DNA from: an uncultured Thermomicrobiales bacterium
GTDB lineage: Bacteria > Chloroflexota > Chloroflexia > Thermomicrobiales > UBA6265
DNA length: 40,787 nucleotides
Direction: 5' to 3'
Assembly: GCA_902806335.1 (NCBI GenBank)
Contig: CADCWG010000038.1
Coordinates: 1 to 40,787 of the forward strand
Positions 1 through 7,938 of the stretch are shown piece after piece (positions within the stretch are counted from its first letter, which is position 1; every line of letters begins with the position of its first letter). The notes beneath the pieces were generated by a model. It made no database searches, had not been told where the DNA came from, and worked only from the letters and a program-made list of their open reading frames with translations. Both the position numbers and the translations under genes were made by a program.

Positions 1-3
1 CTG

Positions 4-26
4 TACGGGCGCACTGCCGTACGCCC
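4..26. repeat. Imperfect palindrome related to the neighbouring repeat
   Basis: The stretch contains gggcgcac, a four-base loop and gtacgccc, a stem with one mismatch. It has the same kind of core (gggcgcay) as the palindromes at 63-84 and 155-174. It is probably another copy of the same repeat family, cut by the window edge. Confidence 0.4.
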
Positions 27-38
27 AGAGCCGGTATG

Positions 39-199
39 GCGCGGGGCGTCGGGGTTGGGGACAGGGCGCATGGCCATGCGCCCTAACGTGGCGCGAGGAA
101 CGGGCGGCGGTCCGAAGATCGGTGGGCGGCGCTGCGGAGCCGCGTGTCCCGTAGGGGCGCACGGCCGTGCGCCCTGCACCCAACCCCGACGCCCCGCGC
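39..199. repeat. MITE-like element with 36-bp inverted repeats
   Basis: Positions 39-74 and 164-199 form a 36-bp inverted repeat with three mismatches. The inner part of each arm lies in its own near-perfect palindrome: 63-84 is a perfect 22-bp palindrome and 155-174 a perfect 20-bp palindrome. The stretch between the arms has no convincing gene. The structure resembles a small non-autonomous mobile repeat or an intergenic palindrome cluster. I see no target-site duplication, so mobility is inference. A related imperfect palindrome lies at 4-26 and a similar hairpin near 21904. Confidence 0.55.
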
Positions 200-286
200 T
201 TGACACCTCGCGCGGCGCCCGGGACCATGCCGCCGGCCACGCTCGCCGGGGAGCGGGCCGGTGCGGCAGCGGGAGGGGAGAAGACG

Positions 287-1423
287 ATGGCGGAGACGGA
301 GGCGGCGTCGGCGGGGCCGGCCGGTTCGGCCGGGGGGACGATCACGGCGCGGGGCGTCGTCGCCCGCGCGCCCGGGGAGCCGGGGCGGGTCGAGACGTTC
401 ACGATCGACCCCCCGGGGCCCGGCGAGGTGCTGGTTCGGATCGTCGCCAGCGGCGTCTGCCACACCGACCTCTCGGCCAAGAACGGCGTCTTCGGCACCG
501 AGGGCTTCCCGTTCCTGCTCGGCCACGAGGGCGCCGGCGTCGTCGAGCGCCTCGGCGAGGGGGTCACCAACGTCGCCGTCGGCGACCACGTGATCCTCGC
601 CTGGCGGGCCCCCTGCGGCACCTGCCGCTTCTGTATCGTCGGCAAGCCGCACCTCTGCGCCGCCTCGCTGAACGCCGAGAAGCGGATGCGGACCGAAGAC
701 GGCGTCACCCTCAACCCCGTCCTCGGGATCGGCACCTTCTGCACCCACACCCTGGTCCACAGCAAGCAGGCGATCCCCGTCGACGCCGCCTTCCCCGCCC
801 CCCAGATGAGCCTGATCGGCTGCGGCGTGATGACCGGCGTCGGCGCCGCCCTCTACACCGCCGGCGTCCGCCCCGGCGAGTCGGTGGCCGTGATCGGCTG
901 CGGCGGCGTCGGCGACTCCGTGATCATGGGCGCCCGGCTCGCCGGCGCGACCACGATCATCGCCGTCGACGTCGACCCCCGGAAGCTCGAGTGGGCCAGG
1001 GGCTTCGGCGCCACCCACACCATCGACGCCCGCGAGGGCGACGTCGTCGGCCAAATCAAGGCCCTCACCGGCGGCTTCGGCGTCAACCACAGCTTCGAGG
1101 CCGCCGGCCGCACCGACACCCTCGAGACGGCTCTCTTCTGCCGCGACCTGGCCGGCACCTGCGTGATGATCGGCGTCGCCGGCCCGAGCGCGACGATGGA
1201 GCTGCCGGTCGGCCGGGTCTTCGACGTCGGCGGCGCGCTCAAAGTCTCCTGGTACGGCGACTGCCTGCCGACGCGCGACTTCCCCCTCCTCGCCGAGTGG
1301 TACCGCCAGGGCCGCCTCGACCTCGACGGGGTCGTCACCCGGACGATCGGCCTCGACGAGACGGAGGAGGCCTTCCACGCGATGGAGCGCGGCGAGACCC
1401 TCCGCAGCGTCGTCGTCCTCTGA
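287..1423 (+). CDS. Zinc-dependent alcohol dehydrogenase, S-(hydroxymethyl)mycothiol dehydrogenase-like
   Basis: Medium-chain dehydrogenase of 378 aa that should oxidise an alcohol or thiol adduct with NAD. The ATG at 287 follows a purine-rich ribosome site (gggaggggag); an upstream in-frame ATG at 167 lacks one and lies inside the palindromic repeat. Catalytic zinc ligands are visible as Cys58 (GVCHTD), His80-Glu81 (GHEGAG) and Cys179 (GCGVM). The four structural-zinc cysteines are 110, 113, 116 and 124. The Rossmann motif GCGGVG is at 204-209 and Asp228 fits NAD preference. Stretches such as LNAEKRM, GCGVMTGVGAA, GGALKVSWYGDCLP and LRSVV resemble, from memory, the actinobacterial mycothiol-dependent formaldehyde dehydrogenase family. 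The real substrate is unknown. It stands alone and ends before a strong terminator shared with the convergent gene. Confidence 0.88.
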   Translation: MAETEAASAGPAGSAGGTITARGVVARAPGEPGRVETFTIDPPGPGEVLVRIVASGVCHTDLSAKNGVFGTEGFPFLLGHEGAGVVERLGEGVTNVAVGDHVILAWRAPCGTCRFCIVGKPHLCAASLNAEKRMRTEDGVTLNPVLGIGTFCTHTLVHSKQAIPVDAAFPAPQMSLIGCGVMTGVGAALYTAGVRPGESVAVIGCGGVGDSVIMGARLAGATTIIAVDVDPRKLEWARGFGATHTIDAREGDVVGQIKALTGGFGVNHSFEAAGRTDTLETALFCRDLAGTCVMIGVAGPSATMELPVGRVFDVGGALKVSWYGDCLPTRDFPLLAEWYRQGRLDLDGVVTRTIGLDETEEAFHAMERGETLRSVVVL

Positions 1424-1628
1424 CCGGACGGGCCCCGATAGATCCGGCGCCGGTCCGATGCCGGTCGGCGCCCTCCCCGCACGTCCCGGGTGGCCCAGCT
1501 GGCCAAGTCGAGACCGCGGAGCCGATCGGCACCCGCCAGCGCCGTCGGTTCCCAGGTCGCCGGTCTCCTAGCCCTGGCGGTGCGGTCCGCGCCCGAGCTG
1601 GTCGGCGCTGGTGCTCGGCGGACACGGT

Positions 1629-1656
1629 GACGCCCCGGCCGACTGGCCGGGGCGTC
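1629..1656. terminator. Bidirectional hairpin terminator
   Basis: A perfect 12-bp stem (gacgccccggcc / ggccggggcgtc) with a four-base gact loop lies between the convergent alcohol dehydrogenase and surface-protein genes. There is no long T-run on either side, as is common in GC-rich genomes, so it would act as an I-shaped terminator on both strands. Confidence 0.75.
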
Positions 1657-1708
1657 GCCGTCTTGGGGTAGGGGGCCGATCCTTGCCGAGCGGCCCGCCC
1701 GGTGCGGC

Positions 1709-4700
1709 TTAGCGGTCACCGCCCGGACGGCGCCGGGACGCTTGCGCGGGGACCGCCCGCCGGGAGCGACCGTCGGCCGCCACCGTCGCCGCGAGGGCGA
1801 GGAGCCCGCCGAGGGCCAGGGCCAGGCTCCAGCCGGCGACCGGGAGACCCAGGGCGCCCTGGGCCGACCCGAGGGTGTCGCCGGCGCCGGTGTTCGGGAA
1901 CTTGGTGGCCGTCTGGCCCTTCGTGCCGGTCCTGGCGCCGGTCTGCTTGCCGCCCGGCTTGGACTTCTCCGGACGCTCGCCGCAGTTGAAGACGTCGACC
2001 GTGGTCACCTTGCCGCCGGCCACCCAGAGGTGACCCTCGGCGTCGACCGCCTTCGACTCGGCACGGCACCACGTGCGCCCGACCTCGGCGAGGGTCCAGG
2101 CGCTGTCGGCGGGGAGCGCAATCCGAGCAAAGCCGTCGCCGGTGGTCTCGAAGGCGATCGCCCCACCCTCGCCGGCGGCCGCCTCGAGCGAGAACTTCAC
2201 CTCGCCCTCGTACCGCTCGCAGGCCTTCGTGTTGTAGACGGTGCCGTCGCACCAGTACTTGGTGACCTCGAGGGTGCCTTCTTCCGGGTTGCGCTCGGGG
2301 ATGTTGAACCAGTGGCAGACGACCTGGACGCCGCGCGCCGCGACCTCCGGGGTGATCTTGCCGCCGCTCGCCTCGACGCGCACCAGCTCGCTGGCCTCGT
2401 CGCCGGCCCAGGTCCGGCAGAAGACGATCGGCGTCCGGTAGCAGTCGGGGATCGACTCGGTGACGGTGTAGATGCCGGTGTCGAGGTCGGACCAGCCGAC
2501 GATGCCGTCCTCGCTGGTGGTCGCGGCGGCGTCCACGCCCTCGCCGCCGAGGTGGAAGTCGACCCCGCCCATCGGCTCGGCGCACTCGAGGAGGAGCCCG
2601 TCGAGCTTGATGCCGTCGGCGACCGTGGCCGGGCACCAGCGCTTGACGATGGTGATCGAGCTGTGGTCGTGCAGCGGGATGTTGAACCAGTGGCAGACGA
2701 ACGAGGTCCTCGGGACGAGCAGCTCGGCGCTGATGCCGTTGTCCGCCACGTCCACCGCGAAGGAGCCGGGCTCCGACTGCTCGTCGAGGGGGAAGCTGGC
2801 GTCGCAGTACACGATCGGCGCGGCGTAGCCCTCGCCCAGGTGCTCAGTGACCGAGAAGGCCCCGAGCGGCCGGTCGAGCCAGCTCACGATGCCGTCGCCA
2901 CCGGTGGTCTGGGTGTCGGTGAAGTCGCCCTGGGTGAAGGTGAAGTCGACCCCGCCGTGCCGCTGGCCGCAGACCTCGAGGATCTCCTCGATGGTGCGGA
3001 CGCCGGCCTCGAAGCCCGCCGGGCAGAGGTACTTGTAGATCACGACCTCGCCGTCGTCGGCCTTGGGAATGTTGTACCAGGCGCAGCCCATCGTCGTGCC
3101 GGCGTAGGGCAGGTCGCCGGTGAGGATGCCCTCGGGAAGGGTGGTCAGGGGGACGATGCCGTCGATCACCGCGCCGCCGGAGTAGGCGCCCCACCGGCAG
3201 TAGACGACCGGCTGACCGTAGCCGGCGGGGACGGTCTCGGTGATGGTGTACTCGCCGACCGTGAGGTCGCCGAAGGTGACGGTACCGGCACCGTCGGTGG
3301 TCGCCGCCTGCTCCCCGCCGCCCTGCTTGAGCGTGAAGTCGATGTTCGGCAGCGGCTCGGTGCACTGGTCGGCGTAGTCGGCCTGCTCGAACGCGGTGGT
3401 GTCGAGACCCGCGGGGCAGGCGTACTTGGTGATGACGATCTCGCCCGGGGTCTCCTCCGGCAGGTTGAACCAGTCGCAGAAGAACGTGTAGCTGCCGTCG
3501 CCGACGACCGTGCCGGCGATCTGTCCGCCCGGCGCGTCGTAGGCGACCGGTGACGTGTAGTAGCCGAGGCCGCTCTCGCCGCCGGCGGCGACGAAGTCCT
3601 CGCCGCAGTAGACCAGGGGCTGGCCGTAGCCGGACGGGATCGTCTCCGCGAGGGTGAACCCTTCGGCCGGGAGACTCTCGAAGGAAGCCTGGCCGCTCTC
3701 GCCACCGGCACCGGTGGACGTGGACCGCGTGCCGGAGACCTCCCCCGCGTAGGTGAAGGGGATGCCGTCCATCCGCTCGGTGCACTCGGCCACCAGGGCG
3801 TCGTAGGAGAGGTCGACGGGCAGGAGGCCGCTCGGACAGGCCCACTTGGTGATGACCACGCGGCCCTCGTCGGCCGCGAGCGGCAGGTTGTACCAGTCGC
3901 AGGCGAACTGGCCGCCGTTGACGAGTTCGTCGCCGATCGCGCCGCCGGAGACCGCGGCCTGGTAGACGCTGCCGAGCCCGCTGGTGCTGGTCCCGGTGCC
4001 GTCGCCGTTGTCGACGACCCGCTCGAAGCCCTGGCCACAGTAGACGACCGGCTCGCCGTAACCGCTGGGGACGGCCTCGGCGATGGAGATCGGGCCGGGG
4101 GTGAGTCCGGACCAGGTGACTTCGCCGCCGGCGGTCGAGCCGGAGACCGAGCCATCGGCGCCGGTCAGGGTAAAGCCGATCCCGTCCATCGGCGTGGTGC
4201 AGACGCTCGCGAGGTCGTCGCTAGCGACGGTGCCGGCCGGGCACTCCCACTTGGCGATCTGGACGTAGGCCGGGGTCACCTGCTCCTCGCTCGCGGCGGT
4301 GATCTCCGCTTCCTCGGTCGGCAGCGGCTCCTCCGTCGGGAGCGTCTCCTCGGTCGGCAGGGGTTCCTCGGTCGGGAGGGGCTCTTCGGTCGGGAGGGGC
4401 TGGTTCTCGCCGTCGGGTGGCGGCCCCTCGCCGCCGTTGCCCTCGACCGGCACGCACTCGCCGGGGACCAACGTCGAGGTGCCGTCGCCGTTGTCCTGGT
4501 AGACGTCGCCCGAGTATGCGAAGCCTTCGGGACAGGTCACGTTGGCCGTCGGCCCGTTTGCGGCTCGGGCGGACTCGGCGACGCCGAGGAGCGGCGAGAA
4601 GAGCCCGAGCGCGACGAACAGCGCGAGGGCGAGTGACAGTCGTGCCGAGGGGCCGACGCCCGACCGGCGGCGGCGAGTACGGGCCCTGATGGCCCCAGCG

Positions 4701-4741
4701 CTCCGAAAGGCATGTCCGTCGCGTGGCTTGGTGGCGCTCAT
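1709..4741 (-). CDS. Cell-wall-anchored surface protein with six SpaA/Cna-B (prealbumin-like) modules
   Basis: Predicted secreted protein of 1010 aa. The ATG at 4741 has a good ribosome site (ggggagagagaacg); an in-frame ATG at 4789 has none. Residues 1-60 are a long signal peptide (Arg-rich, hydrophobic core about 34-57, cleavage near ARA). A PLPTEE hexapeptide is repeated five times at 115-144. Six related modules lie at about 160-290, 296-428, 436-559, 567-689, 697-815 and 823-921. Modules 1-5 share KxxCPxG, ExxxPxGY-like, VYC/VFC and C(D/A/H)W(Y/F)N(L/I)P signatures. Each module keeps a strand-A Lys (164, 299, 439, 570, 700, 828), a Glu (222, 366, 502, 633, 762, 886) and a last-strand Asn (285, 426, 557, 687, 813, 919), the set used for intramolecular isopeptide bonds, plus four cysteines. 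The C-terminus has FPNTG (948-952), a hydrophobic segment (about 968-988) and an Arg-rich tail, a sortase-type signal. No sortase gene is in the window. Confidence 0.85.
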   Translation of the reverse strand: MSATKPRDGHAFRSAGAIRARTRRRRSGVGPSARLSLALALFVALGLFSPLLGVAESARAANGPTANVTCPEGFAYSGDVYQDNGDGTSTLVPGECVPVEGNGGEGPPPDGENQPLPTEEPLPTEEPLPTEETLPTEEPLPTEEAEITAASEEQVTPAYVQIAKWECPAGTVASDDLASVCTTPMDGIGFTLTGADGSVSGSTAGGEVTWSGLTPGPISIAEAVPSGYGEPVVYCGQGFERVVDNGDGTGTSTSGLGSVYQAAVSGGAIGDELVNGGQFACDWYNLPLAADEGRVVITKWACPSGLLPVDLSYDALVAECTERMDGIPFTYAGEVSGTRSTSTGAGGESGQASFESLPAEGFTLAETIPSGYGQPLVYCGEDFVAAGGESGLGYYTSPVAYDAPGGQIAGTVVGDGSYTFFCDWFNLPEETPGEIVITKYACPAGLDTTAFEQADYADQCTEPLPNIDFTLKQGGGEQAATTDGAGTVTFGDLTVGEYTITETVPAGYGQPVVYCRWGAYSGGAVIDGIVPLTTLPEGILTGDLPYAGTTMGCAWYNIPKADDGEVVIYKYLCPAGFEAGVRTIEEILEVCGQRHGGVDFTFTQGDFTDTQTTGGDGIVSWLDRPLGAFSVTEHLGEGYAAPIVYCDASFPLDEQSEPGSFAVDVADNGISAELLVPRTSFVCHWFNIPLHDHSSITIVKRWCPATVADGIKLDGLLLECAEPMGGVDFHLGGEGVDAAATTSEDGIVGWSDLDTGIYTVTESIPDCYRTPIVFCRTWAGDEASELVRVEASGGKITPEVAARGVQVVCHWFNIPERNPEEGTLEVTKYWCDGTVYNTKACERYEGEVKFSLEAAAGEGGAIAFETTGDGFARIALPADSAWTLAEVGRTWCRAESKAVDAEGHLWVAGGKVTTVDVFNCGERPEKSKPGGKQTGARTGTKGQTATKFPNTGAGDTLGSAQGALGLPVAGWSLALALGGLLALAATVAADGRSRRAVPAQASRRRPGGDR
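4310..4399 (-). repeat. 18-bp tandem repeat encoding PLPTEE hexapeptides
   Basis: Five consecutive 18-bp units encode PLPTEE (the fourth is TLPTEE) in the linker between the N-terminal region and the first prealbumin-like module. As 18-bp units, gain or loss keeps the frame and would change stalk length. Confidence 0.8.
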
Positions 4742-5196
4742 CGTTCTCTCTCCCCGTCCGATCCGCCGGCGAACCGTGTCGCCGGCCATGCGCCCATCCT
4801 GCGGGGGCGGGACGTCGGGGCCATCAGTGAAATCACCGAATCCCGGGAGAGAAGCGTTAGGTAGTTCCGCCTAAGTAGGCGTGACGGACCTCAGCGCGGG
4901 GAGGGCCACCGGGTGCCGGAAAGGGCCGGCCACTGAAGGCAGGGTGCCGGGATGCCCCGTCCTCTGTGCCGACGGCGCCGCGGCTGGTACTCGTGCAGGG
5001 ATCCTCTGTGGGTGGGACGTGTCTGCGCCGCACCGGTGTACGGGTTGGGGAGGCGCCGTCGGCTCGCGGGTGACGAGACGACGCCTGCCTGGGCCCCGCC
5101 GGCCGCCCGGAATGCGCGATGATGCCCCGGGCATGGCGGCCGGTACCGGCCGCCGGGCGGGGGACCGGCGCCTGCCTCCGGCACGCCGCGGTCGCG
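4742..5196. other. 455-bp intergenic region upstream of the surface-protein gene
   Basis: Reading frames here overlap in all directions and have neither convincing ribosome sites nor recognisable domains, so I call no gene. The only structured element I see is the tandem heptamer pair at 4854-4878, about 115 bp upstream of the surface-protein start. I do not see a clear -35/-10 pair. Confidence 0.5.
4854..4878 (-). promoter_or_regulatory. Tandem TACYTA heptamer pair, candidate LuxR/NarL-type operator
   Basis: Read on the minus strand, two similar half-sites, CTACTTA and CTACCTA, start 14 bases apart. Each contains a heptamer (TACTTAG, TACCTAA) that matches six of seven positions of the NarL-type consensus TACYYMT. 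The element lies upstream of the surface-protein gene and directly downstream of two LuxR-family regulator genes. Binding by either regulator is inference from position and motif only. Confidence 0.3.
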
Positions 5197-7938
5197 TCAG
5201 GTCCGAACGAGACCGTGGCGCACCGCGTGGGCGGCGGCGGCGGTGCGCGAGGGAACACCCAGCTTGCCGAGGATGTTCGCGACGTGGGTCATCGCCGTCC
5301 GGTGACTGATGAACAGCGCCTCGCCGATCTCGCGGTCCGACCGGCCCTCGGCGAGCAGCCGCAGCACCTCGGACTCGCGCCGCGTGAGGCCGGCGTCGAG
5401 CGCTCCGTCCGTCGACGCGACCGGACCGGACGGGGCCGCCGTCGGGGGCGGGGCCGCCGTCGGGGGCGGGGCCGCCGTCGGAGTGGAGGTCGTCGGCGCT
5501 GGGGGGCGCGGCGATGGGGCGGCGGGCTGCGCTCGGTCTGATGGACGCTGCCCCGAGGTCATCCCCGAGGTCATCCCCGAGGTCATCCCCGAGGTGACCG
5601 ACGCCGCGTCGGCGGCCGCGGCGGCGAGCGGTAAGACCTGCCCGGAGGCGCGCGCGGCGACGAAGGCGTCGACGCCGAGGAGGGCGACGGCCTCCGTGGC
5701 GGCCCTCGCCTCGACGGCCGGGTCGCCGAGGCGGACGGTGCCCGTGCCCCGCAGGGCATCGACGGCGCCGAGCAGGCGCGCCGCCCGTTCCGGTTGGCCG
5801 GTGGCGGCGGCGAGACCGGCGAGGCGGGCGAGGACGCGGGCGATCCCCGGACGGTCGCCCTGATCGTCGCGGGAAGCGAGACTCTCGGTGTAGAGCGTGG
5901 CGGCGCCGGCCAGGTCACCGCCATCGGCCGCTACCTCCGCCAGGTTCTCCAGGGCCAGCGCCCGCCCGCTGTGGTCGTCGAGCGCCTGCCACTCCCGCAG
6001 CGAATCACGGTAGAGCGCTTCGGCGCGGGCGCGGTCGCCCGTGTCGTAGGCGACCACGCCGAGGTTGTTGAGCGTCAGCGCCACCCGGCGGCGGTCCCCG
6101 GTCGCCCGCCAGATGGGGAGGGCTTCCTCGTAGAGGGCGACGGCGCGCGTGGCGTCGCCCCGTCGACGCGCCACCACGCCGAGGTTGGTGAGCGACGCCG
6201 CGATCATCGCCCGGTTGCCGAGGAGGCGGAATCCGCGGAGGGCCGCCTCGTGCAGCTCCCCCGCGCGGTCGAGGTCGCCGCGGTCCTGGGCGAGGTTGCC
6301 GAGGTTGGAGAGGGCGCTCGCCGTCCCGTTCGCGTCGCCGAGCCGCTCCCACGTCCGAAGGCTCTCGGCGAAGAGCGCCTCCGCGCGGTCCAGGTCGCCC
6401 TGGCGCCGGGCGGCGACCGCGGCGAGGACGAGCGTGTCGGCGCGGGCCTCCGGTTCGGCCGGTCCCCCGGCGGCGAGCAGCCGTTCCAGCCAGACCCGCC
6501 CCTCTGGCAGGTGCCCGCGGGCGTCGAGGTAGGGCCAGAGGGCGTCGAGCAGCCGGTAGGCGACGTCCGCGTCGGCGGGTGTGCGGGGGGCCGTCGCGTA
6601 GTCCAGGGCGGCGCGGAGGTTGTCGTGTTCCGCCGCCAGCCGGTCCAGGGCGACGCGCTGGTCCGGCCCGGCGAACGCGGCGCGGTTCGTCGTCGCCAGG
6701 CCGAGCGCCCAGCCGGCGAGGGCACGCCGGGCCGCGTCGGCGTCGTCGCTCGCGTCGAGCCGCTCCAGGGCGTAGCCGCGGATCGTCGTGAGCATCGCGA
6801 AGCGGGCCTCACCCCCGCGGTCGTCGGGCCGGACGAGGCTGTGGTCGACCAGCGCCGACAGGCCGTCGAGGACCGGGCCGGTCGGCGAGGCGGTCTCTCC
6901 AGGGCTGCCCGCGAGCGCCGCCTCGGTCGCGGCCACGACGGCCTCGGCGGCCTCGACGGTGAAGCCCCCGGCGAAGACCGCGAGGTGGCGGAAGAGGACC
7001 CGCTCGTCCGGCCGGAGCAGGTCCTCGCTCCAGGCGATCGTCGCCCGGAGGGCCTGCTGCCGAGGCGGCAGGTCGCGAGCCCCCCCGGCGAGGAGGCCGA
7101 GCTGGCCGTCGAGGCGGGCGAGCATCGCCCGCGGTGGGAGGACCTTGACCCGGGCCGCCGCCAGCTCGATCGCGAGCGGCAGCCCGTCGAGCCGGCGGCA
7201 GACCTCGCCGACGGCGGACGCGTTCTCGGCCGTCAGCGCGAAGTCGGGTCGGATCGCCGTTGCCCGCTCGACGAACAGGGCGACCGACGGCACCCGCCCG
7301 AGCGCGACCGGGTCGGAGACGCGCGCCGGTGGCAGGACCAGGGGGGCGAGCGGGTACTCCCGCTCGCCGCGCAGGTGGAGCGGCGCCCGGCTGGTCGCGA
7401 GGACGACCACGTCGGGGCAGTCGCGCAGGAGGGTGGCGACGTGGGGGGCGCCGGCGACGACCTGCTCCAGGTTGTCGAGCACGAGCAGGATCCGGAGACC
7501 GGCGAGGGCCTCGGCCAGGCGGTCCGCGACGGCCCGGCCGGGGACCGCGGTGGCGAGCCCGAGTGCCCGCGCCACCGAGACCAGCACGCCCGCCGGGTCG
7601 GTCACCTCGGCCAGTTCCACCACCGCCGCGCCGTCGGGAAAGAGGGTCGCCAGGTTCGCGTCGCGAGCGAGATGGAGCGCCAACCGGGTCTTGCCGACGC
7701 CGCCGGGGCCGACGAGGGTGACCAGGCGGACCGCCGGGTCCCGCAGCAGGCCGGCGACCTCGGCCGCCTCACGGTCGCGGCCGACGAGTGGGGTCGTCGT
7801 CGGGGGGAGTGCCGGCAGTGCGATGGCGCCGGGCGCCGGCGTGGCGGTCCAGGCGCGCGGATGGTCGCTGGGGGGCGAGGTCGACACCCGGGACCTCGTT
7901 CCGATGGACGGGCGGGGAGGCAGCGTGACGCCGGTCAT
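5197..7938 (-). CDS. Large ATPase-TPR-LuxR transcriptional regulator (first of two)
   Basis: Cytoplasmic signal-integrating regulator of 913 aa. The N-terminal third is an NB-ARC/AAA-like ATPase that opens with LVGRDRE (51-57), then Walker A GPGGVGKT (77-84), Walker B LLVLDN (151-156) and a VVVLATSRA sensor stretch. The middle is a long helical region of tetratricopeptide-type repeats, including repeated NLGxxA units. The last 63 residues (about 851-913) are a LuxR/GerE helix-turn-helix (LTRRESEVLRLLAEG, then SDREIGEALFIS). A low-complexity linker before the DNA-binding domain has TAAPPP repeats and three SGMT units encoded by tandem DNA repeats. The start has only a weak ribosome site, so it could be slightly internal. 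The family typically senses a ligand through the repeats and switches with ATP; the ligand here is unknown. The downstream gene on the same strand encodes the surface protein. Confidence 0.88.
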   Translation of the reverse strand: MTGVTLPPRPSIGTRSRVSTSPPSDHPRAWTATPAPGAIALPALPPTTTPLVGRDREAAEVAGLLRDPAVRLVTLVGPGGVGKTRLALHLARDANLATLFPDGAAVVELAEVTDPAGVLVSVARALGLATAVPGRAVADRLAEALAGLRILLVLDNLEQVVAGAPHVATLLRDCPDVVVLATSRAPLHLRGEREYPLAPLVLPPARVSDPVALGRVPSVALFVERATAIRPDFALTAENASAVGEVCRRLDGLPLAIELAAARVKVLPPRAMLARLDGQLGLLAGGARDLPPRQQALRATIAWSEDLLRPDERVLFRHLAVFAGGFTVEAAEAVVAATEAALAGSPGETASPTGPVLDGLSALVDHSLVRPDDRGGEARFAMLTTIRGYALERLDASDDADAARRALAGWALGLATTNRAAFAGPDQRVALDRLAAEHDNLRAALDYATAPRTPADADVAYRLLDALWPYLDARGHLPEGRVWLERLLAAGGPAEPEARADTLVLAAVAARRQGDLDRAEALFAESLRTWERLGDANGTASALSNLGNLAQDRGDLDRAGELHEAALRGFRLLGNRAMIAASLTNLGVVARRRGDATRAVALYEEALPIWRATGDRRRVALTLNNLGVVAYDTGDRARAEALYRDSLREWQALDDHSGRALALENLAEVAADGGDLAGAATLYTESLASRDDQGDRPGIARVLARLAGLAAATGQPERAARLLGAVDALRGTGTVRLGDPAVEARAATEAVALLGVDAFVAARASGQVLPLAAAAADAASVTSGMTSGMTSGMTSGQRPSDRAQPAAPSPRPPAPTTSTPTAAPPPTAAPPPTAAPSGPVASTDGALDAGLTRRESEVLRLLAEGRSDREIGEALFISHRTAMTHVANILGKLGVPSRTAAAAHAVRHGLVRT
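5431..5481 (-). repeat. 18-bp tandem repeat in the regulator linker
   Basis: Two full copies and a 15-base partial copy of an 18-bp unit (cggggccgccgtcggggg) encode the TAAPPP repeats before the LuxR DNA-binding domain. The unit length keeps the reading frame. Confidence 0.75.
5555..5595 (-). repeat. 12-bp tandem repeat in the regulator linker
   Basis: Three perfect copies of gaggtcatcccc and a partial fourth encode SGMT tetrapeptides in the linker of the regulator. Copy number could vary without frameshift. Confidence 0.8.

Noticed and set aside
55-1671. Long Arg-rich frames on both strands across the alcohol dehydrogenase
   Set aside because: They are out-of-frame shadows caused by high GC; only the frame from 287 has zinc and nucleotide-binding motifs and a ribosome site.
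1742-3553. 603-aa frame on the plus strand opposite the surface protein
   Set aside because: Composition is Asp/Val/Gly/Arg-rich without domains, and the opposite strand encodes the clear six-module protein.
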